DNA of 64,000 nucleotides from positions 8,524,666-8,588,665 of the forward strand of contig OZ036013.1 in the NCBI GenBank assembly GCA_964035015.1. The letters are read 5' to 3'. Positions 44,413-56,000 of this stretch are shown in pieces; the first letter of the stretch is position 1, and every line of letters starts with the position of its first letter. Position numbers and translations under genes: made by a program. The notes below the pieces were generated by a model, which did no database searches, was not told the DNA's origin, and saw nothing but the letters and a program-made list of their open reading frames with translations. Source of the DNA: Corallium rubrum. Taxonomy: Eukaryota; Cnidaria; Anthozoa; Scleralcyonacea; Coralliidae.

Positions 44413-46965
44413 CACGAACTAGAGATGCCTGCGTATCGGTCAGTGGAAACACTCCTAACGATTTCAAAAGCTCCATAACAGATCTGCTCGAGTTATAATG
44501 AATATGAGCAATGAAGTAGATAATAAAATTGCATTAAGTGTATTAGGATGGGACCACTTAAAGCACAGAGAGAAAAAGCCAAAGCTAAATTAATGTTTAA
44601 AGTATTAAATAAGATGAGGCCAAAGTCCCTCACAAATCTTTTTACTTATAAAAACGAAATATTAAATTATGCTTATCAGTCTTAATGCTAATAAGTCAGT
44701 GGGAGGGATATGGTATTAAAACGGCTTCCGCAGACAATGTAGTGTGAGGTTGGGCTAGGTTCGCATAACATTTACTGCCTAAGATACTTTCAAATAAACA
44801 TTTTTTTCCTATTCACTAACACAATGTCAATGGACCTTTTAAATGCATTCTGATAGTTCGGTATCACTTCAGACACTTCCAAATGACTAATCGCTGCCGC
44901 GAGGTGAGCACTTTTACTTGGAATAATTGATTGGTTTTAACCGCATTTAACTTCACTTATCTACATTCTGTGGAAAAGGTCATGAAATTACTGCAGTCAT
45001 TGTCGAGAAAGTCAATTAACAGTGATTGACTGACCGAACAAGTATAGTAGGTTCTAGAAGTTTAGGTCGTAAAATAATTTAAATAGCGACCCGTACAGAT
45101 GACGTCACGCTTTTAGACCCCAGCTACATGCGGAGAAAGAAACGGCTTTCGACTGACGATTCAATAGAGGAATGGCTCCATCCGCTCACAATTCTCACTG
45201 AAAATGACGATGTTCCTGCATGGCTCAAAATTCGATAGAGAACCAGAAAACGGTGGTTGAAATGTAGAGGTCTCAAAAAAAACACGAATTACTCGTGTTA
45301 CGGATTGTATCAAGGCCGGATCTCAAAATATGCATTGAATGCACGGTTGGCGGCAAAGGTTCATCGGGAAAACATTTAACGTGCAGTCTACAAGTCGTAA
45401 GTGCTCCGTTACTCCCTAAGACGGGATGGCATGTTTTTTCGTCGAAGGATCATTCCTTTGACTATGGGCATTAAGGGCATATTTACTTCTACGCTCTCGA
45501 GTCCATTCGCACAATTTCCAGTGAACAAAAACGGTGAAAACGACGAGGGCTTATGCCATAGGACTGATAAGTCCCTGAAGAATGGTAGGAAGTATGTGGA
45601 CTCAGACTTTGTTGAATGATGTTGCTGACGCGAAGACCGAATCTCTCTATTTTATAAGATGTCATGTTTGGCCATCGATGAGATCTGATCTCCCACAAAA
45701 TGTACTTGTCATTTTATCTGTTATAAGCGGCGCAGTCACGCATTCGTTCATGCATCTTGTGAACCGTGTAAGGTTTCAGCGCTCAGAAGATGCGGTCATG
45801 TTGTGGCCTTGTTTTTATTTTTACTCGATCATGTCCAGAATTATGGGTCTACAGTTTTTTGGGGGTTTTTTCGGGAAAGGAATAAATAGTTTGCTCCCTG
45901 GGTCAAGCAGCTCTCTCGACGATTTATGAAGCTCTTGGATATCTAGAGTCGCTTTTGCACTTACCCCAGCAGCAGTGCTTTGTAGCCACCATTGTTCAAG
46001 CACGTGGAGAGATTTCGCTCTGTTTTGTTTAATTTCCTCGCCTTAGAAGATCTGGAACACTTTCACATAATGAGGTCTGCAATGGTTGTCCGCATCTCCA
46101 TGGGGGGTCTAATATATCGCGTCTATTTAATTTTTGTGGCCACCGCTGACCTTCAGCGGGAGCCACTATGTCGGCGTGAGCTTGCTTGTTTGCTTGTCTT
46201 GGACCTCACTTACGTCATACTCGACAACTATCGTGACATGATCGCCAGTCGGGTCAACGCCAGGTATTCCAGAAGTTTACTTGGATTAATGGATTCACCG
46301 AAAGTCGAAGATACATAGGGTCAGAACAAATATATCTCACTTTTCAAAGAACATGTTCAATATAGCATTCTTCGTTAGGCTATACTACACGAAATGCAAT
46401 AGCTTTTAAATAAACACTCTACTTTATTATGTTCACTCCAAACTATTCCCGTGCGCCTCCGGGTTGGTGTTTACAATCTTTAACTTCGCTGACGCTCAGA
46501 CACTTTAAACTAAAATTTTAAACTACCATGCTCCGTAAATTTCGTGTTGTGAAGTTCTAAGCGAAGCGCATGAATATCTCCGCAAACGCGCAGTAGCGGT
46601 TGTGATTCACCCTTAAATTAGTATAATCGTATTCCTTTTACTATTGATGTTGATAATACTTTTGATTTACCTACACTGGAAGCCTTGAATTATCGATTAC
46701 TCTTGACAATGTAATAGCCAATGAGGTTTGGGGGCAAGACCTGATCGAGGTAACACTGCAACTGCGCGGTGGACACATGCATGCGTAGCATGCCTATTTT
46801 TAGAATCTGCGCGGAGCGCTATTCAGCATTGTTCATTTACTAAATATTTAAAAAGAAGTGCGGAGTTTTTCTCTTTACGTGTTATGTACATTGAACGTTT
46901 CTCAAATAGTTTTAGTTACTTAGATATTAGTAAGTAAAAACTCAAAGTATAAGTATAAACTGTAT
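44413..46965. other. No gene recognised; dispersed repeats
   Basis: Mostly unique-looking AT-rich DNA. The block at 46,130-46,270 is related to 22,610-22,810. Reading frames up to 115 codons (45,582-45,929) show no domain or codon signature and are not called. Confidence 0.5.
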
Positions 46966-47290
46966 TTGTGTTTGTGCAGTGTTCTAACGTTTTGCATTGA
47001 ACATGCAACGTTTTGCATTGTACATACAACATTTTTCGTTGAACATACAACGTTTTCCATTGTACATACAACATTTTGCATTGTACATGCATTGTACATG
47101 CAACCACCATTTTGCATTGTACATACAACTTCCGTTTTACATACAACTTTTTGTACTGAACATGCAACTTCCATTTTACATACAACTTTTTGCATTGTAC
47201 ATAGAACTTTTTGCGCTGTAGATACAACTTTTTGCATAGTTCATACAACTTTTTGCATTGTACATACAACTTCCGTTTTACATGGTTCGG
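46966..47290 (+). repeat. Imperfect 21-24-bp minisatellite
   Basis: Repeated phrases CATTGTACATACAACATTTTG, with GAACATGCAAC and CCGTTTTACATACAAC variants. It is read as a repeating Phe-Cys-Ile-Val-His-Thr-Thr frame, which is an artefact of the unit. Confidence 0.9.
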
Positions 47291-47929
47291 AATGGGTTTG
47301 GATGTGAGGTGGTTGAATTTCCGAAATGGTAATGTGTTTACATTGTCCTTCGGAATCTCATAAAGAAGTCTACAATGGATTGGAAATGAGTTGGTGTAGG
47401 CAAAATACAATGTATTTTCAAGTGTATTCTATAACCATAGTAGTCCAATGGGGTCCGGTATGACGATGGGTTTTATTTCCTATTTGCCTGTATTGTAACT
47501 TCATTTGGAGCATTATTTGTGTTGAGAGTCTGGCGTTAGACAGAGTAAAAGAATAGAGGAAGGGTTAAGTTAATTTCAACAAATATTGCTGCAAATAAAT
47601 TCACAATACAGGCGAATACACAATAAAACCCATTCGTCATAACCCTGAGTGACTCCATTGCCATGGACTACGACTACTATGGTTAGAGAATAGAGTGGAA
47701 TATACTTGGAAATATTCTGCCCAAATAAGCTAATTACTTACTTTGAAAGGTAAGTGTTGTTTTCCGCTGTCAGTACTTGAAACTTGTTTGTTTTAAACGT
47801 AACGCAATGGTGAATCCACGAGAGTGATGAGAGTCGAGATCACAAATAGTTAAAGAAAAGTTAAAATGAACCCACGATATCAGCTATCTACTGGATTGTT
47901 TTTGGAAAAGAAGTTGTATGTAAAATGGA

Positions 47930-48320
47930 ACTTCGATTTTTGAGGTATGTCCAACATAGGCATCGGATGACGGATCGTAACGATCGGTGAAAGAGCATTG
48001 CAGATCGTACGTACCGTGCCACCTGTATTGAGATGGTCACGGACCGACATGACATGACATGATACAGATGGTTAAGACTTAGTAATACACGTTTCTCACA
48101 GCTATTGTATGTATGATTGTGCAGATGGTACGGATCGTACGGACCGACATTACATGATACAGGTGGTTCAGACTTAGTAATACATGTTGCACACAGATAT
48201 TGTATGTATGATTGGGCAGATGGTTCACATAGTACGGTCGTACGGACCGTGGCATCTGTATTCGGATGGTCACGGACCGACATCACATGATACAGGTGGT
48301 TGACACTTAGTAATATACGC
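47930..48320 (-). repeat. Tandem repeat of about 110 bp
   Basis: ACGGACCGACAT..CATGATACAG.TGGTT...ACTTAGTAATA recurs three times, together with TATTGTATGTATGATTG.GCAGATGG. The units vary in length, and some pieces (GGATCGTACGGACCG) recur as small palindromes. Confidence 0.85.
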
Positions 48321-48404
48321 ACCGGTGAAACATTTCCCATTTTTGTTTAGCTTAACTTTATGATCCACACTACGGTACATTTAATCTAAACAGTGAAATA
48401 AACG

Positions 48405-48512
48405 TGATATACTGCCTAAACAGAGAACCGGTATGAGTCTAACGTTTCGAGTGAAGGCCCATCGTCAGTGAGAAACGTAATCTCTGACGAAGGCTCGTAC
48501 GTTCTCTGTTTC
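48405..48512. repeat. Third head-to-head PLE-end palindrome, broken by the gypsy LTR
   Basis: AACAGAGAACCGGTATGAGTCTAACGTTTCGAG and its diverged complement face each other around GTGAGAAACGTAATCTC. The right arm has a 12-base deletion and stops at TTTC, where the gypsy LTR begins. Confidence 0.82.
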
Positions 48513-48833
48513 TGTTAGATAGTTGAACTGCTAAGCTCTTTGACGTCAGCAGTATTTAGTTATTACACAGATAGGATGAACTAATTATTGGTAAATGTAA
48601 CTTAAGAACACCAAGAGTGTGAGATATGCGACAGCGCATGAGACAGAAGATGATTGTTGATTGTGACTAGTTAGGATCAGGACAGAGAGAGCGAAGTCAG
48701 ATACGAGTATGTTTTATACCAACTGTTGGAGTTTCAATAACTCAACTTCTAATGAAGATTTGGAGCAAACTATTGTGTACTTTTCTGGTTTCCTAAACTG
48801 GCAAACAAAGAACTTGTAGGGCACGAGGTAACA
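48513..48833 (+). repeat. 5' LTR of a Ty3/gypsy retrotransposon
   Basis: It runs from TGTTAGATAG to GAGGTAACA, with TGTTA...TAACA inverted termini. It is followed after two bases by a primer-binding site. The length of 321 bp is typical. The 3' LTR is not in the window because the Maverick interrupts the element. Confidence 0.75.
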
Positions 48834-48835
48834 TT

Positions 48836-48851
48836 TGGCGACCCCGGCAGG
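48836..48851 (+). promoter_or_regulatory. Candidate primer-binding site
   Basis: TGGCGACCCCGGCAGG directly follows the LTR. It starts with TGG, the complement of a tRNA CCA end, and is GC-rich like typical tRNA 3' ends. The tRNA was not identified. Confidence 0.65.
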
Positions 48852-49085
48852 ATTGCCAATTCGATGGGCTGTAAATTCAGTCGTGGTTTATAAATGAAAG
48901 GACACAAGCAAGGGTTATTTCTACGAAGACTACCACAAGAACTCTAAGCTGAAATTGATGAGGTTAGATCATTCTAATTTTTGTTAAATAAAAGAACATA
49001 TTGTGCGTCCTGGGTTTTGAATGTGAGTAGAAACAAACAAAGAAACGTCAGTGCTCAGAATACGCCTGTTTGTTAAAAGCGCAGT

Positions 49086-50441
49086 ATGGAAGACCTCGAG
49101 ACTTTGCAACTTGAACTAGAGTCATTACTCTATACAAAGAGCGAGGCTGAATTGAAAGAATTCGCCGTTTCGATCAAATTAGATGTAGTTCTTTCGGAGA
49201 AAAGCAAAATAGCGGCTCTAAAAATCATCCAAAAATACATTGACGAAAGGGTAGTCGAAGAAGGGGAATTGCCCGAAAAGGTGTCTTGATTTAAGCATGC
49301 CATTGACAAACTACAACCTGAACAACAGAAGAAGAATGAATCGGAGCTTGCGCTCAAGTTAATACAACAACAAATTGACGCGCTGAAACAAAAGCAGCAG
49401 TCGGAACTTGACAGTTTGTTGTCGAAATTGGCTGAGGCACGGATACATGCCGAGGAAACCACAGTTGAATCTGCAAGCGTAACCAAGAAACCTATTCAGG
49501 CCTCAAAGGTAGCGGTAAACGAGTGCATGAATGAGGAAGGACCCTCAAGCACGTCGTTTCTACGCCGCGAATTCAAAATTTCTGGGCAGATTGGCGAGCC
49601 GGGTCAGACGGACAAATTAACTTTCGTATCGCTGACTCATCAAATTGATTCGGGGTTAAAACGGAATTATAAAGAAAGCGAGATCGTCGATACCGTGATT
49701 CGCGCAATTTCTCTCCATAGCAGCCTAAGAAGTTATGTGGATACTTTGAAAGATTTGACCCTCCCGAAATTGAGAAAAATTCTGCGCGTACATTACCGGG
49801 AGAAATCGACCTCTGAACTCAACCAACACCTGGCTACAATCTTTCAGCAACCCAAAGAAACCGCGCAACAATTCCTCCTTCGCGCTCTCGATATGCGCAA
49901 TAAAGTGGGTTTCGCGAGCAAAGAATCGGAATGTCAAGTGCAATACGACGAACCGCTCATTCAAAAAACTTTCATGAAGTCTTTTGAAACAGGGCTACGA
50001 GACGATATTCTCGCGGCAAATTTGAGGCCCATACTTCGTACATCCGGATTAGCCGACGAAGATTTGTTGAAACACGTCAATGAGCTGGCGTCCCACCAAG
50101 CCGAAAGGCAAAATAAGCTCGCTGGTGAAAGGAGATCAGCCAACGTCAACAACTGCGAAGCAGGCGAGGTGGAAATAAAACAGCCCAGAGGTGTAGACGA
50201 TAATAATCAAATCTTGGCCGAAATTCGAGAAATAAAATTGGAACTCGAAAGCTTGAAACATCAACAAGCTGCCGGAAGCAGTGAACCAGCGAAGAATAAT
50301 CGGGACGTCTCGCAGAGTGATCGGAGACAGCGAAGCCCACCCGATACCGCAGTTGGGGGTGTCAGGCATGTAAGGAGCGGAGAACTGGCGCTAGTGCACC
50401 TGTCCCGAGAACCGGCTACCCCGCGTCGGGACAGGGTTTAG
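49086..50441 (+). pseudogene. Gypsy Gag
   Basis: ATG at 49,086 starts MEDLETLQLELESLLYTKSE. The frame continues past an in-frame TGA (49,287-49,289) through a Gln/Lys-rich coiled-coil region (about residues 75-120) into a capsid-like domain: FKISGQIGEPGQTDKLTFVS, LTHQIDSGLKRNYKESEIVD, TLPKLRKILRVHYREKSTSE and QQPKETAQQFLLRALDMRNK. This is the retrotransposon gag fold's helical layout. Residues after about 300 drift out of frame near 50,370-50,400, where the polyprotein continues one frame over. Gag packages the element RNA in cytoplasmic particles. Confidence 0.8.
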
Positions 50442-51001
50442 TCAGAGACGCAGCATCCCGTCCATGTAATAATTGTTCAAAGCATCTAGGACAGACCTTT
50501 TGGCGCTGCACAGGTTGTAAATTGGTTAGCTACTGTAATAAAACATGCCAGAGGGCCCATTGGTCTCAACATAAAACATTGTGTAACGCTATCAAGAAGG
50601 AAATTCGAAACAAAAGTAAAACGGTACACGATAATCCTTCTGAGGGTTTTATAAGCCATCTCACGCCTAAAGAACATGAAAGGTTAATCAACCTAGTAGG
50701 TCGAAGATGTACGGTTAAAGGAAAACTCAACGGAAAGATGGTAGAGATTTTATGGGACACAGGAGCCCAAGTATCTATTGTTTCAGCAGACTTCTTGGAA
50801 GCCAATTTTCCGAACTTCGTAATTAGGGACGTGGGCGAACTGTTAAATTGTGACCTTACACTGACAGCAGCCAATGGTAACAGCATTTCTTATAAGGGAT
50901 GGGTGGAGCGGGAGATTAAAATTGGGGATTCTGAAAACATAATTTCCGTCCCATTCCTAGTAGCTAACGAGAACTTGGAACTTCCTTTGCTGGGTTTCAA
51001 G
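50385..51001 (+). pseudogene. Gypsy MYND finger plus aspartic protease
   Basis: In the frame after Gag: CNNCSKHLGQTFWRCTGC, then LVSYCNKTCQRAHWSQHKTL and C. This is a complete MYND-type zinc finger (CxxC, CxxC, YCxxxCQ, HxxxC), placed where a gypsy Gag normally has CCHC knuckles. A retropepsin follows: VEILWDTGAQVSIVSADF (DTG active site), TLTAANGNSISYKGW and LELPLLGFK. The end at 51,001 is caused by an insertion, not a natural stop. MYND domains normally mediate protein contacts, so its role here is unknown. Confidence 0.82.
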
Positions 51002-51002
51002 T

Positions 51003-51410
51003 AATATATCAACAACGAGTTTGAGTGTTTCATCAGGGGATCCAAACACGAGAAAACATGATGAAAGCACGAGGCCGAAGGCCGAGTGGTTTTATTGTTT
51101 TCGAGTGTTTGAATTCCCCTGATGAAACACGATAAACGAGTTGTTGATATGGCATCTCAATCGAGCGATTTCAATTACAAAATACAATTAAAATAAACCC
51201 TCAAGAGATTTTATTCTTGAGTGTGTGTAAAATTTATTCATACAGCAACTTGTTTATTTTGCATAGATTATTAAGATCTTAAGAATTAGATGAACACCGG
51301 TTTTCATCTAATATCTTGGGCTTTCCTGGCGTATCCAACGTCAATCAGGTGATTGAATGGACTATTGTAATTGGCTGATTATCTCATAAATTATTACTGA
51401 GTTTGAGATT
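51003..51410. mobile_element. 408-bp foldback insertion in the gypsy pol
   Basis: The pol frame stops after LLGFK and resumes at 51,411 with VIEHLIKAEQLDGNDNSSN. The insert starts with a palindrome (ATATCAACAACGAGTTTGAG... to its complement, 51,006-51,151) whose apex CACGAGGCCGAAGGCCGAGTG resembles the F1/F2 apices. The rest (51,152-51,410) is AT-rich, with no clear terminal inverted repeat. Confidence 0.82.
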
Positions 51411-52583
51411 GTGATAGAACACTTGATAAAAGCAGAACAACTAGACGGCAACGATAATTCATCTAACTTTGTTGGTACCCAACTTCAATGCCCCCGCTCT
51501 TGTTGATTTCGTGAACAGTGTGAGCCATGCTGAATTGTGTTCTGTGAAGACTGGCAAGAAAGATGTGGTTATACCCCGAGGGCTGTCTGTAAAAGTAAGT
51601 TGTAGAGTGAACACTGGTCCTCTAAGTAAACCCACTCCAGGTTTATTCGAAGCTGACGAGAACGGTCAGTGGCCATCTGGTTTAGAAGTGCAAGACACGT
51701 TGGTAACGGCAAAATTGAAATAGAAGTCCGGAATACGACACGGCATGATGTGAACTTAAGAAGTCGGACAGTTCTCGGTCGTCTCCAACTTGTCCAATCG
51801 GTCGTTCCCGTAGACGTGAGATTAAAGACTGATCACATGAACACTCAACAACCTCCTAACGTAAATGAGTCCAGTGATTCCGTCGCAAGTGAAACGCATG
51901 ATTGTACTTCCATGAATTTACCCGACCATCTGAAGGATGTAAATTTGGGCGACCTGACTAGCGAGCAAAGAAGATTGGCTTCACAATTACTAATTGAACA
52001 AGCTGACGAGTTTGCTAAAGACGATGACAACGTAGGCAGTATCCCTAATCTTCAAATGAACATTCCGCTCAACGACACAACGCCTGTTCAAAAGAACTAT
52101 GTCGCGGTGCCTCGACCTTTGTACCCAGAGGTAAAATCTTATATCGAAGATTTGTTGAATCAGAATTGTATTCGTAGATCAACGTAATCATATAGCTCTC
52201 CCGTAGTTGCGTGCGAAAAAAGGACCAGAGTTTACGGCTGTGCGTGGACTATCGCGAATTGAACAGGAAAACGCAGGTAGATCGTCACCCGATTCCTAGG
52301 ATTCAGGAAACCCATGATAACCTGGGTGGGAATTCCTGGTTCTCGGTACTCGACCAAGAGAAAGCATACCACCAGGGGTTTCTGAAACCCGAGAGCCAAC
52401 CTCTTACAACGTTTATTACACCTTGGGGGTTGTGCGAATGGATCCGAATTCCATTTGGCTTATCCAACGCACCAGCCTCCTTTCAGCGCTTCATGGAGAC
52501 ATGCTTGAGTGGTCTACGAGATGAAATTTGTGTTTCATATCTGGACGATATTATTGTCTTTAGTCCTTCTTTCAACGATCACA
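51411..52583 (+). pseudogene. Gypsy reverse transcriptase, truncated
   Basis: It resumes the polyprotein after the foldback insert. Frame changes near 51,465 and 51,700, a TAA at 52,185-52,187 and another change near 52,200 separate VPNFNAPALVDFVNSV, VRNTTRHDVNLRSRTVLG, YVAVPRPLYPEVKSYIEDLL and [20 protein letters not shown]. The last block runs through [27 protein letters not shown] and the catalytic [12 protein letters not shown], then stops at FNDHI, where the Maverick begins. RNase H, integrase and the 3' LTR are absent from the window. Confidence 0.9.
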
Positions 52584-52599
52584 TTAGTAGTATTATAGA

Positions 52600-52905
52600 G
52601 GCCGATCGACCCGTATTTTTAGGGCGGCGTAGGGGGCGGCGTTCTCATTAGTATTCAGGGAGGCGTTCTCATTAATATTCAGGCGGCGTCCATTAATATT
52701 CAGGCGGCGTTCTCATTAATATTCAGGCTCATTAGTATTCAGCGTGACGCACGGTGTGACGCACGGTGTGATGCACGGTGTGATGCACGGTGTGACGCAC
52801 GGTGTGATGGACGGTGTGATGCACGGTGTGATGGACGGTGTGATGCATGGTGTGATGCACGGTGTGACGCACGGTGTGATGCACGGTGTGATGCGCGAAA
52901 GTAAT
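52600..52905. repeat. Minisatellites at the Maverick left end
   Basis: First about four copies of GGCGTTCTCATTAATATTCAG (variable), then about 13 copies of the 12-mer GTGTGATGCACG with GACGC/GATGG variants. Terminal tandem repeats are common in Maverick inverted termini. The matching right end is not in the window. Confidence 0.88.
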
Positions 52906-53025
52906 TAGCACCTATGAAGTGGGTGATATAAACCCAGTGTTGCCGTACAGTTATTTACTTTGTCTACAGTCTTTCACTCGAGGTTTTGGACTTTATATTG
53001 GATTGTTCTTTTGGAAGTGTTTTAA

Positions 53026-56000
53026 ATGGCATCCAGTCAGGAAAACGTTTGGTGAGTATACTTCTTCGTTGACGAGTTTTTGTTTCTTTTTAATGAGATA
53101 TTCGGTGTTTTATTCTCTGTCTAATATATTATTCGTTTTCTATATAGGAGGAATCAGTTTGTTGCCGATTTAGAAGCGGAGGAGAGAGCTCGCCTTTATT
53201 TCTCGTGGGTGATTGATGTTATGGTTTCTGAGTGGCCTGAGCAGGATCGGAGTAATTTTCTTACGGATTGGCAAAACGACATGTTCGTTATGGATGTTAT
53301 CGAGAATGAACCAACCAATAACCTCGGCGGTGTCGATGATATGGTTGCGGAGTGGTCTGACCAGGATCGGAGTAATTTCTTCGCTGATTGGCAAAACGAC
53401 GAGTTCGTTATGAATGATAACCTCGACGACATCGGAAGCGCTTCGCGTAGCCAGTTTGGTTCAGAGCCGTTGCCGAAAAAGTTCTGTTGTGAAGAATGTG
53501 ATCGGATGTTCCAACGTTCAGGCGACTTGAAGCGACACGTTAGGCGATTACATACGGGGGAAAGGCCGTTTACATGCCATGATTGTGGGAAGTGTTTTGC
53601 ATCGGGTGACATGCTGAAACGACACGAGAAAATCCATGGGCAGGAGAAGCTATACGAATGTTCGAGGTGTCACAAAAAGTTTGGTCGGAAGGATAAACTT
53701 AACGACCATATGAAAATGCACGAGAAGAGAGGCGCTGAACGGGAATACAATTGTAACCTATGTGGTGAGACCTCTCGAAACATTTTCCCGCTACAAGCTC
53801 ATCAACGCGACGTCCATCAAGTCGGTGGTGGTAAGCGTAAGACGCTGGGCTCTACAACACAACGAGCGAAACGAGCACGAACCACCGAACCTGCTGTGAA
53901 CGAAGGAGCATCCACGTCAAGCCTTCCACCATTGAACAAGCGAGAACTATCGGGCCTAGTGTCAACGAAGGAGCATCAACGTCAACCTTTCCCCAAGACC
54001 CTATCCTTCCACCTAGTGTTGTTCCTTCACCTATGTACCACGACCATTGGCAAGCTATCAGAAGTCGGCAGAGTCGGAAAAACAAAGTTCAGGATTGGTA
54101 CAATTATCGGCTGAATTCTACTGATACTACCGAACTAGTACGTCACGTGCGAGATATATTCGAGGATCAAACGACGGCGTTTAAGCTTAATCTATCGTTT
54201 TGTTTTGTTTTGCGGAACAATGAAACGGAACAGCTTCAATACCACTATTCTTCAGCCAACAACAACAGGGTCTTCGAGTCACCGTTCCAAATCCGAAATC
54301 TCCATGATTTAGAACAGGTTCGTGCAGCGTTGGAGAATTTAGATATGTTGGAATGGGCCCGGCAACAACGACCCAACTCTAAGTGGATCGTTGTCGAGGT
54401 AACCAACGCTACGTTCTACATCACTAAGCTTCGCGATCACCCTATTGGCAAAAGTACGAAACTCCCGCAGTACGTCTTGGACAACCCAGCCATCGTGTCG
54501 CTAGACTGCAATGAGAACACTGGTTTACCGTACAAAGACAAGTTATGTTTCTTCCGTTGTTTGGCTGTCCATCGGGGATGTCACCCTAGCAACCTAGAGA
54601 GAGATACTCAACACTATTATGAACGCTATGTTGATCGACGAACTTCCCGACTTGGAGAAATTATTTTCACTAAACATTTTTGTGTACGAACTGACCGAGA
54701 TCTGTGACGAAGACGACGACGAATCTAAAGTTGTGGCCCAACTCGTACAGCGATCCCACCGTTCCTACGCCAATACTATGTATCTCAACCTTCACGGTCG
54801 TCATTTCAGTTACATCAAAAACTTGGCGATGTATTCCAAATCCTATTGTTGCTCGAAGTGCGAGAAACTGTGGAAATCTGCTAAAGCCTTAAACCAACAC
54901 GAGAAAACTTGCGAAGCCGCTGTTCAACATAAGTTTCCTGGTGGTGCCTACAAAGTTCCGCAGACGATTTTCCAACAATTGGTCGACGAAGGTATTACAA
55001 TTCCTGAGGAACTACAGTACTTCCCTTACCGCGCCACGTTTGATTTTGAATGCTACTTCCAAAATCACGAGAATCATCCAAGAAACACGAAGAAGCTGAC
55101 CTGGGAGTCGCAACATGTTCCATTGAGTGTCTCCGTGTGTTCCAACGTGCCTGGCTACGACCAACCAAAGTGCTTCGTTTCGTCTGGTGACACGTCAGAA
55201 ATGATCAAGCAATTCGTCGATTATTTGGTGGAGATAAGCGAAGCAAGTTACAGTTTGTTGTTAGAGAACTTTGAAACAGTGCTTGATCAGTTTGACGAAC
55301 GTTTATTCGATGAAAGTGATTCCAATGACAACGAATCGGACGCAGTAGAGAAAGTTCATCCGTTGGAAAAGTTAAAAGTTAAGTTGGAAGACTACCTTCA
55401 CGAACTTCCTGTACTTGGTTTCAACTCGGGGAACTATGATATTAACGCTACAAAGAAATTTCTCTTTCCTTATCTCGTCAAGAACGAAGTGGTTCGGTTT
55501 GTTATTAAGAGGGGTAACAACCACATTGGACTGAAAACAGAGAACTTAAAATTTTTGGATATTACCAATTACATGGCTCCTGGATTCAGCTACGACGAAT
55601 ACCTTAAAGCATACGAGTGTTCGCAGACCAAAGGTTACTTCCCCTACGAGTGGCTCGACTCCATCGACAAACTGAACTTTCCCAGTTTACCGCCACGCGA
55701 TGCATTTTATTCGTCACTCACAGGTACTGAGATCACAGACGAACAGTACGGTTATTGTCATCGTGTTTGGAACGAACAAGGCATGACAACGTTTCGCGAA
55801 TTCCTTGTGTGGTATAACAACCTCGATGTCGTTCCTTTCCTCGAAGCCATCGAAAAGATGAGTTTATTTTGGAAACAACGAAACATTGATATTTTTAAAG
55901 ACGGTGTTAGTGTTCCTGGTTTAACAATGAAGTATTTATTTTCTAATGATCCAGACACTTATTTTACGTTATTCGGAGAAAAGGACAAAGACTTATATTA

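Noticed and set aside
45582-46318. Overlapping 108-115-codon frames
   Set aside because: There is no domain, no codon bias and no splice context, and part matches a diverged repeat at 22.6 kb.
46966-47410. Proteins of 100-160 codons on both strands
   Set aside because: They are translations of a 21-24-bp minisatellite.
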